64,000 nucleotides of DNA from Streptococcus pyogenes (lineage in GTDB: Bacteria; Bacillota; Bacilli; Lactobacillales; Streptococcaceae): positions 1 to 64,000 of the forward strand of contig NZ_LN831034.1 of the NCBI RefSeq assembly GCF_002055535.1, in the 5' to 3' direction. Position numbers and translations under genes: made by a program. This document shows, one piece after another, positions 1 through 9,436 of the stretch. A model generated the notes under the pieces. It saw only the letters and a program-made list of their open reading frames with translations. It made no database searches and was not told the origin of the DNA. How positions within the stretch are numbered: the stretch's first letter is position 1; each line of letters begins with the position of its first letter.

Positions 1-1356
1 ATGACTGAAAATGAACAAATTTTTTGGAACAGGGTCTTGGAATTAGCTCAGAGTCAATTAAAACAGGCAACTTATGAATTTTTTGTTCATGATGCCCGTC
101 TATTAAAGGTCGATAAGCATATTGCAACTATTTACTTAGATCAAATGAAAGAGCTCTTTTGGGAAAAAAATCTTAAAGATGTTATTCTTACTGCTGGTTT
201 TGAAGTTTATAACGCTCAAATTTCTGTTGACTATGTTTTCGAAGAAGACCTAATGATTGAGCAAAATCAGACCAAAATCAACCAAAAACCTAAGCAGCAA
301 GCCTTAAATTCTTTGCCTACTGTTACTTCAGATTTAAACTCGAAATATAGTTTTGAAAACTTTATTCAAGGAGATGAAAATCGTTGGGCTGTTGCTGCTT
401 CAATAGCAGTAGCTAATACTCCTGGAACTACCTATAATCCTTTGTTTATTTGGGGTGGCCCTGGGCTTGGAAAAACCCATTTATTAAATGCTATTGGTAA
501 TTCTGTACTATTAGAAAATCCAAATGCTCGAATTAAATATATCACAGCTGAAAACTTTATTAATGAGTTTGTTATCCATATTCGCCTTGATACCATGGAT
601 GAATTGAAAGAAAAATTTCGTAATTTAGATTTACTCCTTATTGATGATATCCAATCTTTAGCTAAAAAAACGCTCTCTGGAACACAAGAAGAGTTCTTTA
701 ATACTTTTAATGCACTTCATAATAATAACAAACAAATTGTCCTAACAAGCGACCGTACACCAGATCATCTCAATGATTTAGAAGATCGATTAGTTACTCG
801 TTTTAAATGGGGATTAACAGTCAATATCACACCTCCTGATTTTGAAACACGAGTGGCTATTTTGACAAATAAAATTCAAGAATATAACTTTATTTTTCCT
901 CAAGATACCATTGAGTATTTGGCTGGTCAATTTGATTCTAATGTCAGAGATTTAGAAGGTGCCTTAAAAGATATTAGTCTGGTTGCTAATTTCAAACAAA
1001 TTGACACGATTACTGTTGACATTGCTGCCGAAGCTATTCGCGCCAGAAAGCAAGATGGACCTAAAATGACAGTTATTCCCATCGAAGAAATTCAAGCGCA
1101 AGTTGGAAAATTTTACGGTGTTACCGTCAAAGAAATTAAAGCTACTAAACGAACACAAAATATTGTTTTAGCAAGACAAGTAGCTATGTTTTTAGCACGT
1201 GAAATGACAGATAACAGTCTTCCTAAAATTGGAAAAGAATTTGGTGGCAGAGACCATTCAACAGTACTCCATGCCTATAATAAAATCAAAAACATGATCA
1301 GCCAGGACGAAAGCCTTAGGATCGAAATTGAAACCATAAAAAACAAAATTAAATAA
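1..1356 (+). CDS. dnaA: Chromosomal replication initiator DnaA
   Basis: DnaA is the AAA+ ATPase that binds DnaA boxes at oriC and opens the origin for helicase loading. At 451 residues the protein has normal length. The Walker A motif GGPGLGKT lies at about residues 152-159 and the Walker B pair DD at 215-216. The C-terminal box-recognition helix contains GGRDHSTV near residue 415. The window opens exactly on the ATG, so the promoter and any upstream origin half are outside it. dnaN follows after a DnaA-box-bearing spacer, the usual firmicute arrangement. The identification is secure. Confidence 0.98.
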
Positions 1357-1358
1357 CA

Positions 1359-1451
1359 TGTGGAAAAGAATATCTTTTATGAAATAGTTATCCACAAGTT
1401 GTGAACATCCATTTAGTCTTGGATTCTCTCGTTTATTTAGAGTTATCCACT
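1359..1451. other. DnaA-box cluster in the dnaA-dnaN spacer (part of oriC)
   Basis: The 154-bp spacer holds a perfect DnaA box TTATCCACA at 1388-1396, a one-mismatch box TTATCCACT at 1443-1451, and a reverse-strand one-mismatch box (TTTTCCACA read on the minus strand) at 1359-1367. An AT-rich tract (about 1480-1500) follows before dnaN. Such spacers form part of the bipartite or extended origin in many Gram-positive bacteria. They also allow DnaA to autoregulate the operon. Confidence 0.75.
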
Positions 1452-1510
1452 ATATACACAAGACCTACTACTACTACTTATTATTATACTTATTAAATAA
1501 AGGAGTTCTC

Positions 1511-2647
1511 ATGATTCAATTTTCAATTAATCGCACATTATTTATTCATGCTTTAAATACAACTAAACGTGCTATTAGCACTAAAAATGCCATTCCTATT
1601 CTTTCATCAATAAAAATTGAAGTCACTTCTACAGGAGTAACTTTAACAGGGTCTAACGGTCAAATATCAATTGAAAACACTATTCCTGTAAGTAATGAAA
1701 ATGCTGGTTTGCTAATTACCTCTCCAGGAGCTATTTTATTAGAAGCTAGTTTTTTTATTAATATTATTTCAAGTTTGCCAGATATTAGTATAAATGTTAA
1801 AGAAATTGAACAACACCAAGTTGTTTTAACCAGTGGTAAATCAGAGATTACCTTAAAAGGAAAAGATGTTGACCAGTATCCTCGTCTACAAGAAGTATCA
1901 ACAGAAAATCCTTTGATTTTAAAAACAAAATTATTGAAGTCTATTATTGCTGAAACAGCTTTTGCAGCCAGTTTACAAGAAAGTCGTCCTATTTTAACAG
2001 GAGTTCATATTGTATTAAGTAATCATAAAGATTTTAAAGCAGTAGCGACTGACTCTCATCGTATGAGCCAACGTTTAATCACTTTGGACAATACTTCAGC
2101 AGATTTTGATGTAGTTATTCCAAGTAAATCTTTGAGAGAATTTTCAGCAGTATTTACAGATGATATTGAGACCGTTGAGGTATTTTTCTCACCAAGCCAA
2201 ATCTTGTTCAGAAGTGAACACATTTCTTTTTATACACGCCTCTTAGAAGGAAATTATCCCGATACAGACCGTTTATTAATGACAGAATTTGAGACGGAGG
2301 TTGTTTTCAATACCCAATCCCTTCGCCACGCTATGGAACGTGCCTTCTTGATTTCTAATGCTACTCAAAATGGTACTGTTAAGCTTGAGATTACTCAAAA
2401 TCATATTTCAGCTCATGTTAACTCACCTGAGGTTGGTAAGGTAAACGAGGATTTAGATATTGTTAGTCAGTCTGGTAGTGATTTAACTATCAGCTTCAAT
2501 CCAACTTACCTTATTGAGTCTTTAAAAGCTATTAAAAGTGAAACAGTAAAAATTCATTTCTTATCACCAGTTCGACCATTCACCCTAACACCAGGCGATG
2601 AGGAAGAAAGTTTTATCCAATTAATTACACCAGTACGAACAAACTAA
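1511..2647 (+). CDS. dnaN: DNA polymerase III beta subunit (sliding clamp)
   Basis: This is the 378-residue beta clamp that encircles DNA and tethers the replicative polymerase. It also binds repair and regulatory proteins through clamp-binding motifs. The three-domain clamp fold is recognisable from the N-terminal segment (INRTLFIHALNTTKRAIS) and the C-terminal ending LITPVRTN typical of streptococcal DnaN. A strong ribosome-binding site AAAGGAG lies 7 nt before the ATG. The gene is in the same orientation as dnaA, 154 bp downstream, and a hairpin terminator follows. Identification is secure. Confidence 0.98.
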   Translation: MIQFSINRTLFIHALNTTKRAISTKNAIPILSSIKIEVTSTGVTLTGSNGQISIENTIPVSNENAGLLITSPGAILLEASFFINIISSLPDISINVKEIEQHQVVLTSGKSEITLKGKDVDQYPRLQEVSTENPLILKTKLLKSIIAETAFAASLQESRPILTGVHIVLSNHKDFKAVATDSHRMSQRLITLDNTSADFDVVIPSKSLREFSAVFTDDIETVEVFFSPSQILFRSEHISFYTRLLEGNYPDTDRLLMTEFETEVVFNTQSLRHAMERAFLISNATQNGTVKLEITQNHISAHVNSPEVGKVNEDLDIVSQSGSDLTISFNPTYLIESLKAIKSETVKIHFLSPVRPFTLTPGDEEESFIQLITPVRTN

Positions 2648-2652
2648 GTAAG

Positions 2653-2679
2653 AAAAAGCTCCCTTTTAGGAGTTTTTTT
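2653..2679 (+). terminator. Rho-independent terminator after dnaN
   Basis: An A-rich arm ending in CTCC pairs with GGAG followed by seven T residues, with a bulged G in the 5' arm. It sits immediately after the dnaN stop codon. Confidence 0.6.
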
Positions 2680-2721
2680 GTTATTATAAATATTAACGAT
2701 AATATAAGTGGAGAAAAGGGA

Positions 2722-2919
2722 ATGTATCAAATTGGATCATTTGTTGAAATGAAAAAACCTCATGCTTGTGTAATTAAAGAAACTGGTAAAAAGGCTAATC
2801 AATGGAAGGTACTGAGAGTAGGAGCTGATATTAAAATTCAGTGTACTAACTGTCAGCATGTGATTATGATGAGTCGTTATGATTTTGAGCGAAAATTAAA
2901 AAAAGTACTGCAACCATGA
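2722..2919 (+). CDS. DUF951-family small protein
   Basis: A 65-residue protein of the DUF951 family, which is conserved beside dnaN in streptococci and other firmicutes and has no settled function. It shows a family-typical start (YQIGSFVEMKKPHAC) and a central CTNCQH pair of cysteines that, with the upstream Cys, could bind a metal or nucleic acid. The C-terminus is rich in lysine and arginine. A GGAGAAAAGGG stretch precedes the ATG. It is separated from dnaN by a terminator and lies upstream of ychF. The family call is confident; no function is claimed. Confidence 0.88.
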   Translation: MYQIGSFVEMKKPHACVIKETGKKANQWKVLRVGADIKIQCTNCQHVIMMSRYDFERKLKKVLQP

Positions 2920-3010
2920 AAGTCCTTTTAAATAAATAATTCTAGCTATATTTGCAACCAATACTTTGCTAAAAAATTGCTAGTATGCCGTTGGAAAATT
3001 AGCTATTCTA

Positions 3011-3150
3011 ATGTTATCGAAAGAAGAAAGATGGCCATTGACAATGACGAAAGTTGTAGCACAGTTACTTAGTTTCTCGGCAAACTATATCAAAATGAGA
3101 ATAATACACCAAACTTTGATAATTTAAATGAAGGTGAAAGAGTGGCATAA
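3011..3150 (+). pseudogene. Possible decayed helix-turn-helix-like gene remnant
   Basis: Within the 329-bp gap between the DUF951 gene and ychF, one frame opens at ATG 3011 and reads MLSKEERWPLTMTKVVAQLL before losing sense. A second frame, entered by a shift near 3082, continues as GKLYQNENNTPNFDNLNEGE and stops at 3148-3150. Together they look like a short DNA-binding-type protein broken by a frameshift. I do not recognise the parent gene, and the remnant may be coincidental. The rest of 2920-3010 shows nothing identifiable. Confidence 0.2.
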
Positions 3151-3233
3151 TGATAAGCAAATCTGAAATTTTCTTCTTATTCATACCGCTTTTTCTTCTA
3201 TTTTTTGGTATAATAATCTTGATTGAAATTTGA
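3150..3233 (+). CDS. Candidate 27-residue hydrophobic peptide
   Basis: An ATG at 3150 opens 27 codons of an almost entirely hydrophobic peptide (MISKSEIFFLFIPLFLLFFG and so on), compatible with a single membrane helix. A weak AAGGTGAAAGAG sequence lies upstream. Against it, the ychF -10 element TATAAT (3209-3214) lies inside the frame, and AT-rich DNA often encodes hydrophobic runs by chance. I list it only as a candidate. Confidence 0.18.
   Translation: MISKSEIFFLFIPLFLLFFGIIILIEI
3209..3214 (+). promoter_or_regulatory. -10 element of ychF promoter
   Basis: A perfect TATAAT lies 35 bp before the ychF ATG. No good -35 is apparent at 17 bp upstream, so the promoter may depend on flanking sequence. 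Confidence 0.45.
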
Positions 3234-3248
3234 ATGGAGATTCGCTAA

Positions 3249-4364
3249 ATGGCTTTAACAGCAGGTATTGTAGGCTTACCAAATGTTGGTAAATCAACCT
3301 TATTTAACGCAATTACAAAAGCAGGAGCAGAAGCTGCTAATTATCCTTTTGCGACTATTGATCCCAATGTTGGTATGGTAGAGGTTCCAGATGAGCGTCT
3401 GCAAAAATTGACAGAATTGATTACACCTAAAAAAACAGTTCCGACAACCTTTGAATTTACTGATATTGCAGGTATCGTTAAAGGTGCTTCTAGAGGGGAA
3501 GGTCTAGGAAATAAATTTTTAGCTAATATTCGTGAAGTCGATGCTATTGTTCATGTGGTACGTGCTTTTGATGATGAAAATGTCATGCGTGAACAAGGTC
3601 GTGAGGATGCTTTCGTTGATCCTATAGCAGATATTGACACTATTAATCTTGAATTAATCTTAGCTGATTTAGAGTCAATCAATAAACGTTATGCGCGTGT
3701 TGAAAAAATGGCACGAACTCAAAAAGATAAAGAATCAGTAGCAGAGTTTAATGTTTTGCAAAAGATTAAACCTGTTTTGGAAGATGGGAAATCAGCTAGG
3801 ACAATTGAGTTTACAGAAGATGAAGCAAAAGTTGTTAAAGGTCTCTTTTTATTAACAACTAAACCTGTTTTATATGTAGCTAATGTCGATGAAGATAAAG
3901 TTGCTAATCCAGATGGTATTGATTATGTCAAACAAATTCGTGACTTTGCAGCTACTGAAAATGCTGAAGTAGTTGTTATCTCAGCGCGTGCAGAAGAAGA
4001 AATTTCAGAGCTTGACGATGAGGATAAAGAAGAATTTTTGGAAGCTATCGGTCTTACTGAATCAGGCGTTGATAAATTAACCAGAGCAGCTTATCATCTC
4101 TTAGGCCTTGGAACCTATTTTACAGCAGGTGAAAAAGAGGTTCGTGCTTGGACGTTTAAGCGTGGTATAAAAGCTCCACAAGCTGCTGGTATTATCCATT
4201 CAGATTTTGAAAGAGGTTTTATTCGTGCAGTAACCATGTCTTATGATGATCTAATGACCTACGGTTCAGAAAAAGCCGTCAAAGAAGCTGGACGCTTGCG
4301 TGAAGAAGGAAAAGAATATGTTGTCCAAGATGGGGACATCATGGAATTCAGATTTAATGTGTAA
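3249..4364 (+). CDS. ychF: Redox-regulated ATPase/GTPase YchF
   Basis: A 371-residue Obg-family P-loop protein that binds ATP in preference to GTP and associates with ribosomes; in bacteria it is linked to stress adaptation. The G1 motif GLPNVGKST is at residues 8-16. The G domain is interrupted by a coiled-coil segment around residues 140-200 and followed by a C-terminal TGS domain ending EFRFNV. ATGGAGA upstream provides the ribosome-binding site. A promoter lies just upstream and a GC-rich hairpin follows, so it is probably a single-gene unit before pth. Confidence 0.96.
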   Translation: MALTAGIVGLPNVGKSTLFNAITKAGAEAANYPFATIDPNVGMVEVPDERLQKLTELITPKKTVPTTFEFTDIAGIVKGASRGEGLGNKFLANIREVDAIVHVVRAFDDENVMREQGREDAFVDPIADIDTINLELILADLESINKRYARVEKMARTQKDKESVAEFNVLQKIKPVLEDGKSARTIEFTEDEAKVVKGLFLLTTKPVLYVANVDEDKVANPDGIDYVKQIRDFAATENAEVVVISARAEEEISELDDEDKEEFLEAIGLTESGVDKLTRAAYHLLGLGTYFTAGEKEVRAWTFKRGIKAPQAAGIIHSDFERGFIRAVTMSYDDLMTYGSEKAVKEAGRLREEGKEYVVQDGDIMEFRFNV

Positions 4365-4386
4365 TTATATTAAAACAATATCAGAA

Positions 4387-4412
4387 GGTTGGAAGAACAT
4401 TCCAGCCCTTTT
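4387..4412 (+). terminator. Hairpin between ychF and pth
   Basis: GGTTGGAA and TTCCAGCC form an 8-bp stem (one G-T pair) with loop GAACA, followed by CTTTT. It fits a weak terminator for ychF or an attenuating hairpin in the pth leader. Confidence 0.55.
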
Positions 4413-4433
4413 GGCATTTTAGAAAGAGAAAAT

Positions 4434-5003
4434 ATGGTAAAAATGATTGTTGGTCTGGGAAATCCAGGCTCTAAATATGAAAAAACAAAGCACAATATTG
4501 GTTTTATGGCTATTGACAATATTGTCAAGAACCTTGACGTTACCTTTACAGATGATAAAAATTTTAAAGCACAGATAGGAAGTACTTTTATTAATCATGA
4601 AAAAGTTTACTTTGTGAAACCTACTACTTTTATGAATAATAGCGGCATAGCAGTAAAAGCATTACTAACCTACTATAATATTGACATAACAGATTTAATT
4701 GTTATCTATGATGATTTAGACATGGAAGTCAGTAAATTACGTTTACGTAGTAAGGGTTCAGCAGGAGGACATAATGGCATTAAGTCAATCATTGCCCACA
4801 TTGGAACTCAGGAATTTAACCGAATCAAAGTTGGTATTGGACGACCTTTAAAAGGTATGACTGTTATTAACCATGTGATGGGCCAATTCAATACCGAAGA
4901 TAATATTGCTATTTCGTTAACTCTTGACAGAGTTGTCAATGCTGTCAAGTTTTATTTACAAGAAAATGATTTTGAAAAAACAATGCAGAAATTTAATGGA
5001 TAA
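4434..5003 (+). CDS. pth: Peptidyl-tRNA hydrolase
   Basis: Pth cleaves the ester bond of peptidyl-tRNAs released prematurely from ribosomes, recycling tRNA. With the start at 4434 it has 189 residues, the family norm. An in-frame ATG at 4389 lies inside the upstream hairpin and would add 15 unrelated residues, so it was rejected. Visible residues are GLGNPG at 7-12, catalytic His20 in KTKHN, the asparagine-containing MNNSG motif and the GGHNGIKSI segment. The mfd start lies 2 nt after the stop, so the two are co-transcribed, as in many firmicutes. Confidence 0.96.
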
Positions 5004-5005
5004 TC

Positions 5006-8000
5006 ATGGATATTTTAGAATTATTTAGTCAGAATAAGAAAGTCCAATCCTGGCACTCTGGATTAACCACCTTAGGAAGACAACTGGTAATGGGGTTATC
5101 GGGTTCAAGTAAAACATTGGCTATAGCTTCCGCTTATTTAGATGATCAAAAAAAAATAGTTGTGGTTACATCAACTCAAAATGAGGTTGAAAAATTAGCC
5201 AGCGATTTATCTAGTTTACTTGATGAAGAACTTGTTTTCCAATTTTTTGCAGACGATGTGGCTGCAGCGGAATTTATCTTTGCGTCAATGGATAAAGCTC
5301 TATCAAGAATAGAAACCCTGCAATTTTTAAGGAATCCTAAATCTCAGGGCGTTTTAATTGTTAGTTTATCAGGCTTAAGAATTTTATTGCCAAACCCAGA
5401 TGTTTTTACAAAGAGTCAGATTCAACTAACAGTTGGAGAAGATTATGATAGTGATACTCTTACTAAACAACTGATGACAATTGGCTATCAGAAGGTCTCA
5501 CAGGTTATTAGTCCAGGAGAATTTAGCCGTCGAGGGGATATTTTAGATATCTATGAGATTACACAAGAATTGCCTTATCGATTGGAATTTTTTGGCGATG
5601 ATATTGATAGTATTAGGCAATTTCATCCAGAAACTCAAAAATCTTTTGAACAACTAGAAGGTATTTTTATTAATCCAGCAAGTGATCTTATTTTTGAGGT
5701 TAGTGATTTTCAACGTGGCATTGAGCAATTAGAAAAGGCTCTACAAACAGCACAAGATGATAAAAAATCTTATTTAGAAGATGTATTAGCTGTTTCAAAA
5801 AACGGTTTTAAACATAAGGATATCCGTAAATTTCAATCATTATTTTATGAAAAAGAGTGGTCATTATTAGATTATATTCCTAAGGGAACGCCAATCTTTT
5901 TTGATGATTTTCAAAAACTAGTTGATAAAAATGCAAGATTTGATTTAGAGATTGCTAATCTCTTGACAGAAGATTTACAGCAAGGAAAGGCTCTTTCCAA
6001 TCTTAACTACTTTACAGATAATTATCGAGAGCTTAGGCACTATAAGCCAGCGACCTTCTTTTCAAATTTTCATAAGGGACTTGGAAATATCAAATTTGAT
6101 CAGATGCATCAGCTAACTCAGTATGCCATGCAGGAATTTTTTAATCAATTTCCTTTGTTGATTGATGAGATTAAACGGTATCAAAAAAATCAAACAACGG
6201 TTATTGTACAGGTAGAGTCTCAGTATGCTTACGAACGACTTGAAAAATCTTTTCAAGATTACCAATTTCGCCTTCCTTTAGTGAGTGCTAATCAAATTGT
6301 TTCACGTGAATCACAAATTGTAATTGGAGCTATCTCCAGTGGTTTTTATTTTGCTGATGAAAAGTTAGCGTTAATCACAGAGCATGAAATTTATCATAAA
6401 AAGATCAAACGACGCGCTAGACGATCTAATATTAGCAATGCTGAGCGTTTGAAAGATTACAATGAGTTAGCAGTAGGTGATTACGTGGTTCATAATGTCC
6501 ATGGTATCGGTCGCTTTCTTGGAATTGAAACGATTCAGATTCAGGGAATCCATCGAGATTATGTTACTATTCAATATCAAAATTCAGACCGTATTTCTCT
6601 TCCAATTGACCAAATTAGTAGCTTATCAAAGTACGTTTCTGCTGATGGAAAAGAACCTAAAATTAATAAACTCAATGATGGTCGTTTTCAAAAGACAAAG
6701 CAAAAGGTCGCTAGACAAGTAGAGGATATTGCTGATGACCTTCTAAAATTATATGCTGAAAGAAGTCAGCAAAAAGGATTTTCATTTTCACCAGATGATG
6801 ACTTGCAGCGCGCTTTTGATGATGATTTTGCTTTTGTAGAAACAGAAGATCAACTTAGGTCTATAAAGGAAATTAAAGCTGATATGGAGAGCATGCAGCC
6901 TATGGATCGTCTTTTAGTAGGCGATGTAGGATTTGGTAAGACAGAAGTAGCTATGAGGGCAGCCTTTAAAGCGGTGAATGATCACAAACAAGTAGCTGTC
7001 TTAGTTCCAACCACAGTCTTGGCCCAGCAGCATTATGAAAACTTCAAAGCACGCTTTGAAAATTACCCTGTTGAGGTTGACGTCTTAAGTCGTTTCCGTA
7101 GTAAAAAAGAGCAAGCTGAAACACTAGAACGTGTACGAAAAGGTCAAATTGACATTATTATCGGAACCCATCGACTCCTATCAAAAGATGTGGTCTTTTC
7201 TGATTTAGGATTGATTGTGATTGATGAGGAACAACGGTTTGGTGTTAAGCATAAAGAAACTTTAAAGGAATTAAAAACTAAGGTTGACGTCTTAACCTTA
7301 ACAGCTACTCCGATTCCTAGAACCTTACACATGTCTATGTTAGGTATCCGAGATTTATCGGTTATTGAGACCCCACCAACCAATCGTTATCCTGTTCAAA
7401 CCTATGTTTTGGAAAATAATCCAGGTCTCGTTAGAGAAGCTATCATTCGTGAAATGGATCGCGGAGGACAAATTTTTTACGTTTACAATAAAGTTGACAC
7501 TATTGAAAAGAAAGTTGCAGAGCTACAAGAATTAGTCCCAGAAGCTTCTATAGGTTTTGTTCATGGGCAAATGAGTGAAATTCAACTTGAAAATACCTTG
7601 ATTGACTTTATAAATGGTGATTATGATGTCCTTGTGGCTACAACAATCATCGAAACAGGAGTTGACATTTCTAATGTAAACACTTTGTTTATTGAGAATG
7701 CTGATCATATGGGATTGTCAACTTTATATCAACTACGAGGGCGCGTCGGAAGAAGTAATCGTATTGCTTATGCTTACCTGATGTATCGTCCTGATAAGGT
7801 CCTAACAGAGGTTTCTGAAAAGCGTTTAGAGGCTATTAAAGGCTTTACTGAATTAGGTTCAGGCTTCAAGATTGCTATGCGAGATTTGTCTATACGAGGA
7901 GCAGGTAATATTTTAGGGGCTTCTCAGAGTGGCTTTATTGATTCGGTCGGTTTTGAAATGTATTCTCAGTTATTGGAACAGGCTATTGCTAGCAAGCAGG

Positions 8001-8506
8001 GAAAAACGACTGTTCGTCAAAAAGGCAATACTGAAATCAATCTTCAGATTGATGCCTATTTACCAGATGATTATATTGCAGATGAGCGCCAAAAAATTGA
8101 CATTTACAAGCGTATTCGAGAAATTCAATCAAGAGAAGATTATCTCAATTTGCAAGATGAGCTTATGGATCGTTTTGGAGAGTATCCTGATCAAGTTGCC
8201 TATTTGTTAGAGATAGCTCTGCTAAAACATTATATGGACAATGCCTTTGCGGAATTAGTTGAACGCAAAAATAATCAGGTCATTGTTCGATTTGAAGTAA
8301 CTTCTTTAACTTATTTCTTGACTCAGGATTATTTCGAAGCCTTATCGAAAACCCATCTTAAAGCTAAAATTAGTGAACATCAGGGGAAAATCGATATCGT
8401 CTTTGACGTTCGCCATCAAAAAGATTATAGAATTTTAGAAGAATTGATGTTATTTGGAGAAAGGCTTAGTGAGATAAAAATCAGAAAAAAACAATTCAGT
8501 TTTTAA
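5006..8506 (+). CDS. mfd: Transcription-repair coupling factor Mfd
   Basis: Mfd (TRCF) pushes stalled RNA polymerase off DNA lesions and recruits UvrA. The 1166-residue protein has an N-terminal UvrB-like module and the RNA-polymerase-interacting CarD-like domain near residues 485-560 (ELAVGDYVVHNVHGIGRF). The RecG-like translocase has Walker A GDVGFGKTE near residue 638 and the DEEQ motif in VIDEEQRFGV. A C-terminal TRCF domain follows. It begins 2 nt after the pth stop and is followed by a weak hairpin. Length and motifs are complete, with no frameshift seen. Confidence 0.97.
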   Translation: MDILELFSQNKKVQSWHSGLTTLGRQLVMGLSGSSKTLAIASAYLDDQKKIVVVTSTQNEVEKLASDLSSLLDEELVFQFFADDVAAAEFIFASMDKALSRIETLQFLRNPKSQGVLIVSLSGLRILLPNPDVFTKSQIQLTVGEDYDSDTLTKQLMTIGYQKVSQVISPGEFSRRGDILDIYEITQELPYRLEFFGDDIDSIRQFHPETQKSFEQLEGIFINPASDLIFEVSDFQRGIEQLEKALQTAQDDKKSYLEDVLAVSKNGFKHKDIRKFQSLFYEKEWSLLDYIPKGTPIFFDDFQKLVDKNARFDLEIANLLTEDLQQGKALSNLNYFTDNYRELRHYKPATFFSNFHKGLGNIKFDQMHQLTQYAMQEFFNQFPLLIDEIKRYQKNQTTVIVQVESQYAYERLEKSFQDYQFRLPLVSANQIVSRESQIVIGAISSGFYFADEKLALITEHEIYHKKIKRRARRSNISNAERLKDYNELAVGDYVVHNVHGIGRFLGIETIQIQGIHRDYVTIQYQNSDRISLPIDQISSLSKYVSADGKEPKINKLNDGRFQKTKQKVARQVEDIADDLLKLYAERSQQKGFSFSPDDDLQRAFDDDFAFVETEDQLRSIKEIKADMESMQPMDRLLVGDVGFGKTEVAMRAAFKAVNDHKQVAVLVPTTVLAQQHYENFKARFENYPVEVDVLSRFRSKKEQAETLERVRKGQIDIIIGTHRLLSKDVVFSDLGLIVIDEEQRFGVKHKETLKELKTKVDVLTLTATPIPRTLHMSMLGIRDLSVIETPPTNRYPVQTYVLENNPGLVREAIIREMDRGGQIFYVYNKVDTIEKKVAELQELVPEASIGFVHGQMSEIQLENTLIDFINGDYDVLVATTIIETGVDISNVNTLFIENADHMGLSTLYQLRGRVGRSNRIAYAYLMYRPDKVLTEVSEKRLEAIKGFTELGSGFKIAMRDLSIRGAGNILGASQSGFIDSVGFEMYSQLLEQAIASKQGKTTVRQKGNTEINLQIDAYLPDDYIADERQKIDIYKRIREIQSREDYLNLQDELMDRFGEYPDQVAYLLEIALLKHYMDNAFAELVERKNNQVIVRFEVTSLTYFLTQDYFEALSKTHLKAKISEHQGKIDIVFDVRHQKDYRILEELMLFGERLSEIKIRKKQFSF

Positions 8507-8587
8507 ATAATAATTTGAAACAACTTTTAGACTGAATAGTATTAATGACAATGGAACGAACTAGCTCTTTATACTTTTGTCAAAAAT

Positions 8588-8619
8588 CTAAGATCTTTGC
8601 TGCGAAATTAGGATCTTTT
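8588..8619 (+). terminator. Possible weak terminator after mfd
   Basis: AAGATC at 8590-8595 can pair with GATCTT at 8612-8617, followed by TT. The loop is 16 nt, so the structure is weak. It lies in the 165-bp mfd-rqcP spacer. Confidence 0.3.
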
Positions 8620-8671
8620 CTACCATTTAAAAAATAAAAATGATAAAATGAAGAGGATTGTAGGAGAAATT

Positions 8672-8944
8672 ATGAGACTAGATAAATATCTAAAGGTATC
8701 GCGCCTTATTAAACGTCGTTCAGTAGCAAAAGAAGTTGCGGATAAGGGACGAATTAAAGTTAATGGGATACTTGCTAAAAGTTCAACGAATATAAAACTA
8801 AATGATCACATTGAAATTAGTTTTGGAAATAAATTACTGACAGTAAGAGTCATTGAAATAAAAGATAGTACAAAAAAAGAAGATGCTCTTAAGATGTATG
8901 AGATAATCAGTGAAACAAGGATAACATTAAATGAAGAAGCCTAG
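8672..8944 (+). CDS. rqcP: S4-domain ribosome quality-control factor RqcP
   Basis: A 90-residue S4-like RNA-binding protein orthologous to Bacillus YabO/RqcP. RqcP works with RqcH on stalled 50S subunits during alanine tailing. The S4 fold is clear from [20 protein letters not shown] and DKGRIKVNG. The ATG at 8672 is preceded by AGGAGA at good spacing; an in-frame ATG at 8648 lacks a site and would add eight residues outside the family start. A TGATAAAAT extended -10 lies just upstream. The end overlaps divIC by 14 bp, indicating translational coupling. Confidence 0.93.
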   Translation: MRLDKYLKVSRLIKRRSVAKEVADKGRIKVNGILAKSSTNIKLNDHIEISFGNKLLTVRVIEIKDSTKKEDALKMYEIISETRITLNEEA

Positions 8945-9302
8945 TATTGTTCAATTAAATAATCATTATATTAAGAAAGAGAATCTCAAAAAAAAATTTG
9001 AAGAAGAAGAATCTCAAAAAAGAAATCGTTTTATGGGATGGATCCTTGTAAGTATGATGTTTTTATTTATTTTGCCAACTTATAATCTTGTCAAAAGTTA
9101 TGTTGATTTTGAAAAGCAAAATCAACAGGTGGTTAAATTAAAAAAAGAGTATAATGAATTGTCAAAGAGTACAAAAAAAGAAAAACAATTAGCAGAACGA
9201 CTAAAAGATGATAATTTTGTCAAAAAATATGCTAGGGCAAAATACTATTTATCGCGTGAAGGAGAAATGATTTATCCTATTCCAGGACTATTACCAAAAT
9301 GA
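8931..9302 (+). CDS. divIC: Septum formation protein DivIC/FtsB family
   Basis: DivIC is a bitopic division protein that forms a complex with FtsL and DivIB and helps activate septal peptidoglycan synthesis. The 123-residue protein has a basic cytoplasmic N-terminus, one transmembrane helix at about residues 36-55 ([19 protein letters not shown]), and an extracellular coiled coil rich in Lys, Gln and Glu. It ends with the family segment [21 protein letters not shown]. It overlaps rqcP by 14 bp at its start and the next small gene at its stop. Confidence 0.94.
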   Translation: MKKPSIVQLNNHYIKKENLKKKFEEEESQKRNRFMGWILVSMMFLFILPTYNLVKSYVDFEKQNQQVVKLKKEYNELSKSTKKEKQLAERLKDDNFVKKYARAKYYLSREGEMIYPIPGLLPK

Positions 9303-9424
9303 TGATGGACAATATTGTAAAAAAAATAGAAGCATTTCTTGCTTTTTCTGATAAAAAATTAGCAGAGCTGCAACAGGAAAATCAAAAAGTTAAAGAAGAA
9401 AGTCAGTATATTCAAAAAAACTAG
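9299..9424 (+). CDS. Small conserved coiled-coil protein downstream of divIC
   Basis: An ATGA overlap with the divIC stop opens a roughly 40-codon frame (three consecutive ATGs at 9299, 9302 and 9305). It encodes an acidic/basic amphipathic helix containing KKIEAFLAFSDKKLAELQQE. Short proteins of this type occur at this position in other streptococci as far as I recall. No membrane segment is visible. The tight overlap with divIC and the 12-bp distance to the next gene support a real gene in the operon. Function is unknown. The exact start among the three ATGs cannot be decided. Confidence 0.62.
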   Translation: MMMDNIVKKIEAFLAFSDKKLAELQQENQKVKEESQYIQKN

Positions 9425-9436
9425 AAAGGAGTCAAT

